In this document: in pieces, positions 1-6,387 of the stretch
Numbering within the stretch: position 1 is the first letter of the stretch
Layout of the letters: every line of letters begins with the position of its first letter
NCBI GenBank assembly: GCA_002441055.1
Contig: DJWR01000133.1
Span: forward strand, 1-8,007
Length of the DNA: 8,007 nucleotides
Direction: 5' to 3'
From: Caulobacteraceae bacterium UBA6225
GTDB lineage: Bacteria > Pseudomonadota > Alphaproteobacteria > Caulobacterales > Caulobacteraceae
The notes under the pieces: generated by a model
Database searches by the model: none
What the model saw: only the letters and a program-made list of their open reading frames with translations
Told to the model about the DNA's origin: nothing
Program-made: the position numbers and the translations under genes

Positions 1-357
1 CACCCGGTGGCCGGCCGCATGCCCGGCCACATGAACGTGCTGCTGGCTGAGGCCCAGGTCTCCTATGACGAGGTCTTCGAGCTGGAAGACATCAATTCGG
101 AGTTCTCCACCGCTGACGTGGCCTTCGTCATCGGCGCCAACGACGTCACCAATCCGGCCGCCAAGACCGATCCCACCTCGGCCATCTACGGCATGCCGAT
201 CCTGGACGTGGAAAAGGCGCGCACCGTGCTGTTCGTGAAGCGCGGCATGAGCTCCGGCTATGCCGGGGTCGATAACGAGCTGTTCTTCCGCGACAACACC
301 ATGATGCTGTTCGGCGACGCCAAGAAGATGGTCGAGGGTATTCTCAAGTCCCTCTAG
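1..357 (+). CDS. pntB: NAD(P) transhydrogenase subunit beta, C-terminal part (5' end outside window)
   Basis: PntB is a subunit of the inner-membrane proton-translocating transhydrogenase, which uses the proton gradient to reduce NADP+ with NADH. Only the last 118 residues are visible, open from base 1 to a TAG stop. They are the cytoplasmic NADP(H)-binding domain (domain III): the stretch HPVAGRMPGHMNVLL at visible residues 1-15, GANDVTNPAA at 45-54 and KRGMSSGYAGV at 80-90 match the nucleotide-binding segments of the family, and the end (FFRDNTMMLFGDAKK..ILKSL) lines up with the normal C-terminus, so the gene is complete at this side. The membrane domain and start lie to the left. It points away from its upstream partners and towards the M23 gene, with a 185-bp gap after it. 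I see no convincing intrinsic terminator just after the stop. Confidence 0.96.
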   Translation, partial: HPVAGRMPGHMNVLLAEAQVSYDEVFELEDINSEFSTADVAFVIGANDVTNPAAKTDPTSAIYGMPILDVEKARTVLFVKRGMSSGYAGVDNELFFRDNTMMLFGDAKKMVEGILKSL

Positions 358-542
358 GGGCGCGTCCGGTCGACTCATGGTGAACGCCCTCTGAAGGTTG
401 TGAGCGCGCCCAATTGTCGCGATGATACGTCTCTGAGATCTTTCGAACATTCATTAACTGACCCCGGCTATGACCGCAGGCGCAGACCTTGACCGTGAGT
501 GTCAGGGCCGCGCCGCGCCGATAGAAGAGTCGGGACGACCCA

Positions 543-1250
543 TTGACTGAAACCGTCACCGCCCCCCAGGGCGGCCTGCATCGCCTGGGGATCGCGCTGT
601 TCGGCGGCGCCTTGGCGCTTGGCGCCATCACCCTGGCGCACGCCGCTCTTCCGCGGCCTGAGCCCATTGCGCCTGCGCCAGTTGTCCAGCCTGCGCCAGA
701 ACCTGTTGTCCTGGTAGCCTTTCAGTCGCCCTTGCCGGACCACGCCATCAACTCGCCCTTTGGCCTGCGCCAGATGCCCTGGGAGGACGCCGGACGTCTG
801 CATGCTGGCGTCGATATCGCCGCCCCCTTCGGCGAACCTGTCCTGGCCGCCGCTGACGGGGTGGTGACCGCCGCCGGCTCGGCTCCCGGCTATGGCCGCA
901 TGGTGGAGATCACCCACGCCGAGGGTCTGGTGACCCGCTATGCGCATCTGGGCGCGGTGGCGCCTGGCCTGCGACGTGGACAGGCCATCAAGTCTGGCCA
1001 TCCCGTGGGCGAGGTGGGCTCCAGCGGGGTATCCAGTGGGCCCCATCTGCATTTCGAGATCCGGGACCGCCAGGATCGCCCGCTCAATCCCCTCTACTTT
1101 CTCGGCCGTCGCTTCACCGAGGCCCAGGACCTGCCCGTTCTGGCGGCCGCCAAGGTCTCCCCCCGGGTGCGCATGGCGCAGGTGTCCAACATCCCGGAGT
1201 CAAAGCGCGACCTGATGGTGGCCAAGGGATTGATCGAGGCCGGCGACTGA
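543..1250 (+). CDS. Secreted M23 (LytM-type) zinc peptidoglycan endopeptidase
   Basis: This is predicted to cut peptide cross-links in peptidoglycan in the periplasm. Of 235 residues, 12-34 form a signal peptide ending in AHA (likely cleavage after A34), followed by a Pro/Ala linker (about 35-55). The M23 fold spans about 67-185. All zinc/catalytic residues are present: H87 and D91 in the HxxxD motif, H135 (RYAHLG), and H168/H170 in PHLHFEIR. This argues for an active enzyme, unlike degenerate EnvC/NlpD-type LytM factors. Residues 190-235 form a short tail of no recognised domain. The start is TTG at 543, because an in-frame TAG at 522-524 closes the frame and no other start precedes the signal peptide. 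The Shine-Dalgarno is poor (GAAGAG at 524-529, 13 nt away). The 3' end overlaps tilS on the opposite strand by 51 bp. The family assignment is firm; the exact substrate is unknown. Confidence 0.9.
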   Translation: MTETVTAPQGGLHRLGIALFGGALALGAITLAHAALPRPEPIAPAPVVQPAPEPVVLVAFQSPLPDHAINSPFGLRQMPWEDAGRLHAGVDIAAPFGEPVLAAADGVVTAAGSAPGYGRMVEITHAEGLVTRYAHLGAVAPGLRRGQAIKSGHPVGEVGSSGVSSGPHLHFEIRDRQDRPLNPLYFLGRRFTEAQDLPVLAAAKVSPRVRMAQVSNIPESKRDLMVAKGLIEAGD

Positions 1251-2549
1251 GCCTGGCGGCGTCCCCGTCTGGGCCTCAGGCTCGCGGCTGATCTGTCCCG
1301 TGGCAGCCTCAAACCGCCCCTGCACGAGACTGCGCACAAAGACCCCAGGGGATGTGAGCGTCACCTGGCCATCGGCGCTGACCAGGACTGGTAGGGCCTT
1401 GCGGGCGGCAGGCGACAAGGCGGCCAGGTTCTGCCGCTCCACCAGATCCAACTGACCCATGCGGCCGGCCAGGGGCGCCACGCGCATCCCTGGGGCGTGG
1501 GTTTCGATCTCGAAGCGTCCATCCCAGACTTGGCGTTCGCCGGGGCTCAAGGGCGTCTCCGCCAAGCCGCCGCGGGCGGCCTCGCCAGCTTCCCGGAGCA
1601 CAACCACCTCGCCGGCGCCGGACACCAGGCGGGCGCCTGCCAGGGTGGCGGTGAAGGGACGTCCGGCCATCACCTCTCTGGCCAACCGTTCGACCGAGGC
1701 GCGGCGGGGCGGACGCCCGCCGCCCGCCGCGCACAGGCAGGCGATGGACAGGACCTGGACGAGGGCCTGGGCCGGGGCGTCGCCCAGCTCCTCCTGGCGC
1801 CAACGGATGCTCCCGCAGGGACCGTGCCGCGCCTGCTGCGCCAGCCCTGTCAGCCCGTGATCGAGGGCGGCGAGGGGCTGTGGTGGGGGCGGGGGGGCGT
1901 TGGCCCCTAAGGCGGCCCTGGCTCGGGCGCGGGCATAGGCGGAATCGCCATTGGCCGGGTCCTCGATCCAGGCCAGACCTTGACGCGCCAGAGCTGCGCG
2001 CAGCTCGGACCGGCGGCTGAAGAGCAGGGGCCTGAAGATGAAGACGCCGCGCCCCTCCGGCCAGACGGGACTGGGCGCCCAGAGCCTTGGATCTGGGGTG
2101 GTGGCGCCCTCCAGGCGCATTTGTTGCGCCTCCAGCACATCGTCAGCGGTATGGCCCATCAGGACCACGGCGGCGCCCAGGGTGCGGGCGGCCTCGGCCA
2201 GCAGCCTGTGGCGAGCCGCCCGGGCGGCGGCCGGCAGGCCCGTCGCGGGCTTGGGCCCGGTCCAGGACAGCCTTTGGAAGGCGAGGCCCAGGTCCTGGGC
2301 GATCCCCTGGCAGTGGACGGCCCAGCCGCCAGAGGGCGCCTGTAGTCCATGGTCCACATGCAGGACGATCAGACGCCGCCCCCGCGCCTGCGCCCAGGCG
2401 CGCGCAGCCAGCAGCAGGGCCAGGCTGTCGCCCCCGCCGGAATAGGCGACGGCCAAGGGCGCGGCCGAGGTGGCGCTCAGGTGGGCGTCAAACTCGTCCC
2501 GGGTCAGGCCGAAGTCTGGCGCAGGGTCTGGTCCGGCGTCTAGCCGCAC
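1200..2549 (-). CDS. tilS: tRNA(Ile)-lysidine synthase
   Basis: TilS attaches lysine to C34 of the CAU-anticodon tRNA-Ile2 using ATP, so the tRNA reads AUA and takes isoleucine; it is a cytoplasmic and normally essential enzyme. The 449 residues show the N-type ATP pyrophosphatase fold: PP-loop SGGGDS at 37-42, VDHGL at 65-69 and GHTADD at 132-137. The segment after GHTADD is divergent: VLEAQQMRL where most TilS have QAETVLLRL. The usual RNxIR motif is also degenerate (RARAR, around residue 210). A polyproline linker then leads to a weakly conserved C-terminal tRNA-binding part. The start is GTG at 2549, overlapping the end of cpoB by 10 nt with no Shine-Dalgarno, which suggests translational coupling. 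Its last 51 bp overlap the convergent M23 gene. No stop or frameshift is seen, although a G7 run (1891-1897) lies in the coding region. Confidence 0.93.
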   Translation of the reverse strand: MRLDAGPDPAPDFGLTRDEFDAHLSATSAAPLAVAYSGGGDSLALLLAARAWAQARGRRLIVLHVDHGLQAPSGGWAVHCQGIAQDLGLAFQRLSWTGPKPATGLPAAARAARHRLLAEAARTLGAAVVLMGHTADDVLEAQQMRLEGATTPDPRLWAPSPVWPEGRGVFIFRPLLFSRRSELRAALARQGLAWIEDPANGDSAYARARARAALGANAPPPPPQPLAALDHGLTGLAQQARHGPCGSIRWRQEELGDAPAQALVQVLSIACLCAAGGGRPPRRASVERLAREVMAGRPFTATLAGARLVSGAGEVVVLREAGEAARGGLAETPLSPGERQVWDGRFEIETHAPGMRVAPLAGRMGQLDLVERQNLAALSPAARKALPVLVSADGQVTLTSPGVFVRSLVQGRFEAATGQISREPEAQTGTPPGSVAGLDQSLGHHQVAL

Positions 2550-3409
2550 CGGGCCTGGGTGCGCGCCGCGCTCGCCCTGGACTTGATGGACGGCGCAGCA
2601 GAGGGGTAGCGCCGCGACAGCTCGGCCAGGGCCTGGCAGGCCTCGGGATTACGGCCGAGCGCGATCAGGGAGCGGGACAGCTCGAGCACCCCGTCGGGTG
2701 CCCAGGCCGTCGTCGGCCACCCTCGAATGGCGGCGATGAAGGCGCTGGCGGCTTCAGCATCTGCGCCCCGGACCACCAGGGTCTTGCCCAGCCAGTAGTT
2801 CGCCTCAGGCGCCAGGCTGGCGTCTGGATGGGTGGATACGAAGGCCTCAAAGGCGGACTCGGCGCCATCATAGTCGCCGCTGAGCATCAGACCCCGGGCG
2901 CGGTCGAAATCGGCCTGAGGCGAGCCGCCGCCGCTGACGCTCGGGGGTGGTCCTGAGAAGCCGGACGGCGCGCCGTCGTTGGCGGGCGGAACGCCGGTGA
3001 AGACCTCAAGAGCGGCGATCTTCTGGTTCATGGCCGCCAGCTGGCTTTCCAGGGCGGCGGCCTTGTCCCGGCTCTGGCGGAGTTCGAAATTTGTAGTCTC
3101 GAGCTGGCCGGTCAGCCGGGTGATGACGCTCTCCAGGTCGGTGAGCCGGCGGTTCAGGTCCTCGATCCGATAGTCGGTCTCGGCGGGCTGGACGACGACC
3201 GGGCGGCCGGTGTCTCGTCCCTGAAAGACAATGGCGCGCAGTTCCCGCACCACCTTTTCCATCCGTTCCACCCGGCGGGCGTCTCGAATGTCGAGGGGAT
3301 CTTCCATGGAGGTCTGGGCCAGGGCCATCTGTGGTGCGGCCACGGGGCCAAGCAGGCTTAGGGACAGAACCAGGGCGGCTGGCAGGGCGATGCGGCGGCG
3401 AGAGGTCAT
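2540..3409 (-). CDS. cpoB: Cell division coordinator CpoB (Tol-Pal system protein YbgF)
   Basis: CpoB is a periplasmic TolA partner that in E. coli links septal peptidoglycan synthesis to Tol-Pal driven outer-membrane constriction. The 289 residues show a signal peptide (RRR start, hydrophobic core about 8-25, cleavage after ALA at 29-31). A heptad-like coiled coil at about 76-135 should form the trimer. A Gly/Pro/Ser linker (about 140-164) leads to TPR-type helical repeats from about 165 (DFDRARGLMLSGDYDGAESA) to 285. C258 and C288 could pair as a disulfide (inference). I chose ATG 3409 because the signal peptide begins there. The frame is open upstream to a TTG at 3514, but that codon lies in the U-tract of the pal terminator. 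No clear Shine-Dalgarno precedes 3409. Its stop lies inside the tilS start region. A 157-bp gap with a terminator separates it from pal, so it may have its own promoter. Confidence 0.92.
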   Translation of the reverse strand: MTSRRRIALPAALVLSLSLLGPVAAPQMALAQTSMEDPLDIRDARRVERMEKVVRELRAIVFQGRDTGRPVVVQPAETDYRIEDLNRRLTDLESVITRLTGQLETTNFELRQSRDKAAALESQLAAMNQKIAALEVFTGVPPANDGAPSGFSGPPPSVSGGGSPQADFDRARGLMLSGDYDGAESAFEAFVSTHPDASLAPEANYWLGKTLVVRGADAEAASAFIAAIRGWPTTAWAPDGVLELSRSLIALGRNPEACQALAELSRRYPSAAPSIKSRASAARTQARCG

Positions 3410-3514
3410 GGTCAGATCATCTATGGGGCCGAAGGGCCGAAATTGCGGCGCAGGCTCACCATGGGCCGCGGCCGGGCCGGCGCCAATGGGGTGCAGGCCG
3501 CCAATACAAAGCAA

Positions 3515-3540
3515 AGAGGGGACCCCTTAGGATCCCCTCT
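3515..3540 (-). terminator. Intrinsic terminator after pal
   Basis: Read on the - strand this is an 11-bp stem (AGAGGGGATCC pairing with GGGTCCCCTCT, one G-T pair) with a TAAG tetraloop. A T-rich tail follows (TTGCTTTGTATT, down to about 3503). It begins 26 nt after the pal stop codon. It has no T-tract in the + direction, so it acts on - strand transcription. It should end most transcripts after pal and reduce read-through into cpoB and tilS. Confidence 0.9.
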
Positions 3541-3566
3541 CGCCGTCTCATGCGTGGTCCAGACCC

Positions 3567-4115
3567 TTAGCGGGCGCCGGACGTGATCGCGGTGTGGGTG
3601 TTCCGGTTGCGCTGATAGGCGGCTTCCGACGTGCCCGGATCGATCGGGCGTTCCTTGCCATAGGACACGGTGGTGATCCGGCTGGACGACACGCCGCGGG
3701 ACACGAGGAAGTCACGGACGGCGTTGGCGCGGCGGGCGCCGAGGGCCAGGTTGTACTCGCGGGTGCCGCGTTCGTCGGCATTGCCTTCCAGGCGCACCAT
3801 CACCGACGGATAGCGATTCAGCCAGGCGGCCTGGGCTTCCAGGACCGGAGCGGCGTCATAGCGAACGGCGTAGGAGTCGAAGTCGAAATAGACCCGATCG
3901 CCCACATTGATCACGAAATCCTGCTGGGTGCCGGGCAGGGGGCCCTGGCTCACCGGCGCCGGCGGGGTCGAGGGCTGGGTGGCCGGGGGCGGGGCGGTGG
4001 GCGCCGGGGTGGTGGTGTCGGGCTTGGGACGGGAGGCGCAGGCGGTGACGGAGGCCGCGGCCAGGGCGATGACCGCGAACTGAGCGGCGCGCTTGGTCAG
4101 AGTGATGGTGGTCAT
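3567..4115 (-). CDS. pal: Peptidoglycan-associated outer-membrane lipoprotein Pal
   Basis: Pal anchors the outer membrane to peptidoglycan and cycles between TolB and the wall. The 182-residue protein has a lipoprotein signal peptide with lipobox VTAC, giving lipidation at C26. A Pro/Thr-rich tether (about 30-60) leads to an OmpA-like domain (about 65-178). The peptidoglycan (diaminopimelate) contacts expected in this fold are present: D114 in GNADERGT and the Arg pair R128/R129 in LGARRANAV. SYGKERP (151-157) is also typical. The C-terminus reads NRNTHTAITSGAR where E. coli Pal has NRRAVLVY. ATG 4115 is supported by AAGGA at 4127-4131 (11-nt spacing). The gene stands 134 bp from tolB and is followed by a strong terminator. 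It may therefore be expressed separately at a high level, as expected for an abundant lipoprotein (inference). Confidence 0.96.
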   Translation of the reverse strand: MTTITLTKRAAQFAVIALAAASVTACASRPKPDTTTPAPTAPPPATQPSTPPAPVSQGPLPGTQQDFVINVGDRVYFDFDSYAVRYDAAPVLEAQAAWLNRYPSVMVRLEGNADERGTREYNLALGARRANAVRDFLVSRGVSSSRITTVSYGKERPIDPGTSEAAYQRNRNTHTAITSGAR

Positions 4116-4126
4116 TTCGAGGTCAT

Positions 4127-4131
4127 TCCTT
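4127..4131 (-). promoter_or_regulatory. Ribosome binding site of pal
   Basis: AAGGA on the - strand lies 11 nt before the pal ATG. It is followed immediately by another ATG that opens a four-codon frame ending in TGA on top of the pal start (ATGA). That small frame has zero spacing from the Shine-Dalgarno and is probably not translated. Confidence 0.5.
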
Positions 4132-4150
4132 GTTTAGCGGTTCCGACAGG

Positions 4151-4167
4151 CGGCGCGCCAAGCGCCG
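4151..4167 (-). promoter_or_regulatory. GC hairpin in the leader upstream of pal
   Basis: The - strand reads CGGCGC, loop TTGGC, then GCGCCG: a perfect 6-bp GC stem placed 36 nt before the pal start. No T-tract follows in either direction, so it is not a terminator. It could stabilise the 5' end of a pal transcript or mark a processing point, but no regulatory role can be read from the sequence. Confidence 0.3.
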
Positions 4168-4191
4168 AAAACAATGGAGTTGTGCCCTGTC

Positions 4192-4220
4192 TTTATGACG
4201 ACTTTGAACTAGGGCAACAA
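4192..4220 (-). promoter_or_regulatory. Candidate promoter for pal
   Basis: On the - strand TTGTTG (4215-4220) and CATAAA (4192-4197) are separated by 17 bp inside the tolB-pal gap. This gap is visibly richer in A/T than its surroundings. The matches to the sigma-70 -35 and -10 hexamers are partial (3/6 and 4/6), so this is a suggestion supported mainly by position: E. coli also has a promoter inside its tol-pal cluster, though not at this junction. Confidence 0.3.
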
Positions 4221-4249
4221 TACACTTCGCCTGCTCCTACATTCACTCA

Positions 4250-5548
4250 TCAGTTGAGCAGGGGCGACCAGGCGGGGTCTGACCCTGACTGCGGATAGGG
4301 CGCCGGCCGGACGACCCGCCCCGTGACGTCAACCGTCCACAAACGCGCAGCGCCGCCAGGCGTTTCACGGGAGAACATCAAAACTCTGCCATTGGGCGCC
4401 CAGGTGGGCCCCTCGTCCAGGTAGCTGGTGGTCAGCAGGCGCTCATCAGAGCCGTCGGGGCGCATGACGCCGATATGGAACTGGCCGCCGGCCTGCTTGG
4501 TGAAGGCGATGTATTCCCCAGTCGGGCTCCAGACTGGCGTCATGTACCGTCCCGACCCGAAGGAAATGCGCCGCGCGCCCGACCCGTCAGCGTTCATCAC
4601 ATAGAGCTGCGGGCTGCCGCCCCGGTCGGAATTGAAGGTGATCTGGGCGCCGTCCGGCGAGAAGGACGGTGAGGTGTCGATCGAGGGATCAGAGGTGAGG
4701 CGGCTTGAGGAGCGGCTGCGCAGGTCCATGACGTGCACATCGGTGTTGCCGCCCCGCTCCACGGAAAAGGCCACCTTGCCCCCGTCGTGGGAGAAGCGCG
4801 GGGCGAAGACCATGCCGTTGAACGAACCGAGGCTCTCCCGGCGGCCGGTCTCCAGGTTGAACAGATAGATCGACGACCCGTCTGGCCGCAGGGCCATATA
4901 GGTGATCTCCTGGCTGGTGGAGGAGAACCGGGGCGTCATCACGATGTAGGAGCCGTCGGTGAGATAGCTCGGATTGGCCCCGTCCTGATCCATGATGGCC
5001 AGGCGCTTGATACGGTCGATCCGTCCGCCGCTCTCGGCGACGAACACCACCCGGGTGTCGAAATAGCCCTTCTCGCCCGTCAGCCGCTCATAGACCGCGT
5101 CGGAAATCTTATGCGCCACGCGCCGCCAGTTTTCGGAGGTGGAGGTGAACTGCATGCCCAGCAGCTGCTGCTCGGCGAACACGTCCCAGAGGCGGAAATT
5201 CACGGTCAGCCGGCCGGTGGCGTCCACCGTCACCTCGCCATTGACCAGGCCCTGAGCATTGATCGTCTTCCAGTCGGCGAACCGTGGCTGATAGCGGATG
5301 TCCAGGTCCTGCTCGATGAAGGCGGCGGGGTCGATGGGTCGGAACAGGCCAGAGCGTTCCAGATTGCTGGTGATGACCTGGGCGATCTCCGCGCCGCGCT
5401 CTCCGCGGAAGCCAGGCACCGCTACGGGCAGGGGCTGGATGTCGCCGCGGTTGACGTCCACCTCGATCTGGGCCCGGGCAGGCGTGGTGAGGGCGCCGAC
5501 CGACAGCAAGGCCGCTGTCAGGGCGACGAACAGGGTCCGCAGTCGCAT
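4250..5548 (-). CDS. tolB: Tol-Pal system periplasmic protein TolB
   Basis: TolB is the periplasmic partner that binds Pal and is pulled off it by energised TolA, freeing Pal to bind peptidoglycan. The 432 residues begin with a signal peptide (MRLRTLFVALTAALL.., cleavage after ARA just before QIEVDV). The TolB N-terminal alpha/beta domain follows (about 28-155). A beta-propeller of PD40/WD40-like blades comes next, each marked by P-x-[FW]-S/A: PRFSSTSQEITYM, PRFSHDGGKVAFS, PSFSPDGAQITFN, PVWSPTGEYIAFT, PTWAPNGRVLMFS, and a final PAWSPLLN at the C-terminus. The length is normal for TolB. ATG 5548 is preferred to a GTG ten codons upstream because the signal peptide and a GAGGAG Shine-Dalgarno (5559-5564) fit it. 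That Shine-Dalgarno overlaps the tolA stop, indicating coupled translation. Confidence 0.97.
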   Translation of the reverse strand: MRLRTLFVALTAALLSVGALTTPARAQIEVDVNRGDIQPLPVAVPGFRGERGAEIAQVITSNLERSGLFRPIDPAAFIEQDLDIRYQPRFADWKTINAQGLVNGEVTVDATGRLTVNFRLWDVFAEQQLLGMQFTSTSENWRRVAHKISDAVYERLTGEKGYFDTRVVFVAESGGRIDRIKRLAIMDQDGANPSYLTDGSYIVMTPRFSSTSQEITYMALRPDGSSIYLFNLETGRRESLGSFNGMVFAPRFSHDGGKVAFSVERGGNTDVHVMDLRSRSSSRLTSDPSIDTSPSFSPDGAQITFNSDRGGSPQLYVMNADGSGARRISFGSGRYMTPVWSPTGEYIAFTKQAGGQFHIGVMRPDGSDERLLTTSYLDEGPTWAPNGRVLMFSRETPGGAARLWTVDVTGRVVRPAPYPQSGSDPAWSPLLN

Positions 5549-5558
5549 GGGCAATTTG

Positions 5559-5564
5559 CTCCTC
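5559..5564 (-). promoter_or_regulatory. tolB ribosome binding site overlapping the tolA stop
   Basis: GAGGAG lies 10 nt before ATG 5548, and the tolA TGA (5563-5565) shares its first bases. It decides the tolB start against the upstream GTG at 5578, which lies inside tolA and has no such site. Confidence 0.75.
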
Positions 5565-6381
5565 AATTGTCGGCGCACGCCTGGGCGGCGTTGAAGCTCA
5601 CGGCGATCTGGTCGCCATAGAACTCCCGGGGAAGGGTGGTGAAGGGGGCGGCGCTGTAAACCGCGCGGATGGCCCGCTCGGCGGCCGCCCGGGTGACGGG
5701 ATCGGACGAGTTCTCTTGGCCGCCGGCGCGGACATCGCCGACGACCCGGCCGTCGCTGCCCAGGCGGAAGGTGACGCGAACCCGCACATTGCGGGCGGCC
5801 TCCACCTCGCAGTTGGGGTTCCAGCGCCGCTGCAGCTCCTCGGCCAGGCCCGACATGGCGGCGCCCGAGGCGCCGGCGCCGGCGGTCGCCCGCGGCTGGC
5901 GTGCGGTCTCTGGCCGTGCCGCCCCCCGGGCCGCCGAGGAGCTCTGCGAGCCCTTGAGACTGGAGGCCAGGGCGTCGAGATCCAGGCTGTCAGACTTCTT
6001 CGGGGGCGCAGGTTTTGGCGGCGGGGCCTTGGGCGCGGGCTTCGGCGCGGGCGCAGGCTTGGGGGCCGGCGCCTTCGGGGCTGGGGTGGGCTGCGGCGCA
6101 GGCTGCAGCGCAGGCTGTGGCTGCGGTTCGGGCGCGGCGACCGGCGCCTCCAGCGGCGCCTCGGGTTCGGGCGTCTCGGTCTGGGCGGATAGGTCCTCTG
6201 GCCCCTGCACGGCAGGTCGAGGATTGGCGGGGATGGAGCTCACAATGTTAATCGGAACGACCGAACCGATCTTCAGTTCACGGTCCCAGGGCCAGGGCAA
6301 CAGGGCGGCGCCCAGCACGCCAGCATGCAGGATGGCTGAGATCAGGAGGGCTGAGCCCAGGTCAGACCGCTCGCCGCGCAT
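5563..6381 (-). CDS. tolA: Energy-transducing envelope protein TolA
   Basis: TolA is anchored in the inner membrane by TolQR and spans the periplasm to TolB/Pal. The 272 residues have one N-terminal membrane helix (about 9-30) carrying S15 and H19, the SxxxH motif by which TolA/TonB helices contact TolQ/ExbB. The middle part (about 51-129) is a Pro/Ala linker, acidic first (62-86, several Glu) and then basic (103-129, seven Lys in PAPK-type repeats). It replaces the long Ala/Lys helix of E. coli TolA (421 aa) and looks TonB-like. The C-terminal TonB/TolA domain covers about 175-269 (ELQRRWNPN..VRVTFRLGSDGRV). C191 and C269 could form a disulfide (inference). ATG 6381 has GAGGA 6 nt upstream, overlapping the tolR stop. 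Identity rests on position between tolR and tolB, the SxxxH helix and the C-domain. Confidence 0.94.
   Translation of the reverse strand: MRGERSDLGSALLISAILHAGVLGAALLPWPWDRELKIGSVVPINIVSSIPANPRPAVQGPEDLSAQTETPEPEAPLEAPVAAPEPQPQPALQPAPQPTPAPKAPAPKPAPAPKPAPKAPPPKPAPPKKSDSLDLDALASSLKGSQSSSAARGAARPETARQPRATAGAGASGAAMSGLAEELQRRWNPNCEVEAARNVRVRVTFRLGSDGRVVGDVRAGGQENSSDPVTRAAAERAIRAVYSAAPFTTLPREFYGDQIAVSFNAAQACADN
5994..6150 (-). repeat. Pro-Ala-Lys coding repeat in tolA
   Basis: The tolA linker is encoded by degenerate short repeats, mostly of CCxGCGCC/AAGCC type, giving PA, PAPK and PQP units. The DNA is very GC-rich with few A/T. Copy number of such tracts often varies between close relatives by slippage, so linker length may be variable (inference). 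Confidence 0.5.
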
Positions 6382-6387
6382 GAGTTG

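Noticed and set aside
358..395. Possible terminator after pntB (GGGCG...CGCCC)
   Set aside because: The stem is about 5 bp with a loop of more than 20 nt and no T-tract.
489..525. TTGACC...GATAGA as a promoter for the M23 gene
   Set aside because: The spacing is 25 bp, too long for a sigma-70 type promoter. A GCTATGAC at 467-474 resembles a Caulobacter -10 but lacks a fitting -35 partner.
2087..2956. A 289-codon + strand open frame spanning the tilS-cpoB junction
   Set aside because: The Arg/Pro/Gly-rich product with no domain runs antisense across two well-supported genes.
3410..3514. Longer cpoB beginning at TTG 3514
   Set aside because: That start lies in the T-tract of the pal terminator, and the extra 35 residues would precede a normal signal peptide.
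4117..4131. Four-codon upstream frame ending on the pal start
   Set aside because: Its ATG directly abuts the Shine-Dalgarno with no spacing, so initiation there is unlikely.
5549..5578. Longer tolB beginning at GTG 5578
   Set aside because: It would overlap tolA and place ten residues before the signal peptide, and the strong GAGGAG site serves ATG 5548.
4733..5620. A 295-codon open frame on the + strand opposite tolB
   Set aside because: tolB on the other strand is unmistakable. The antisense product has no recognisable motif and ignores gene boundaries.
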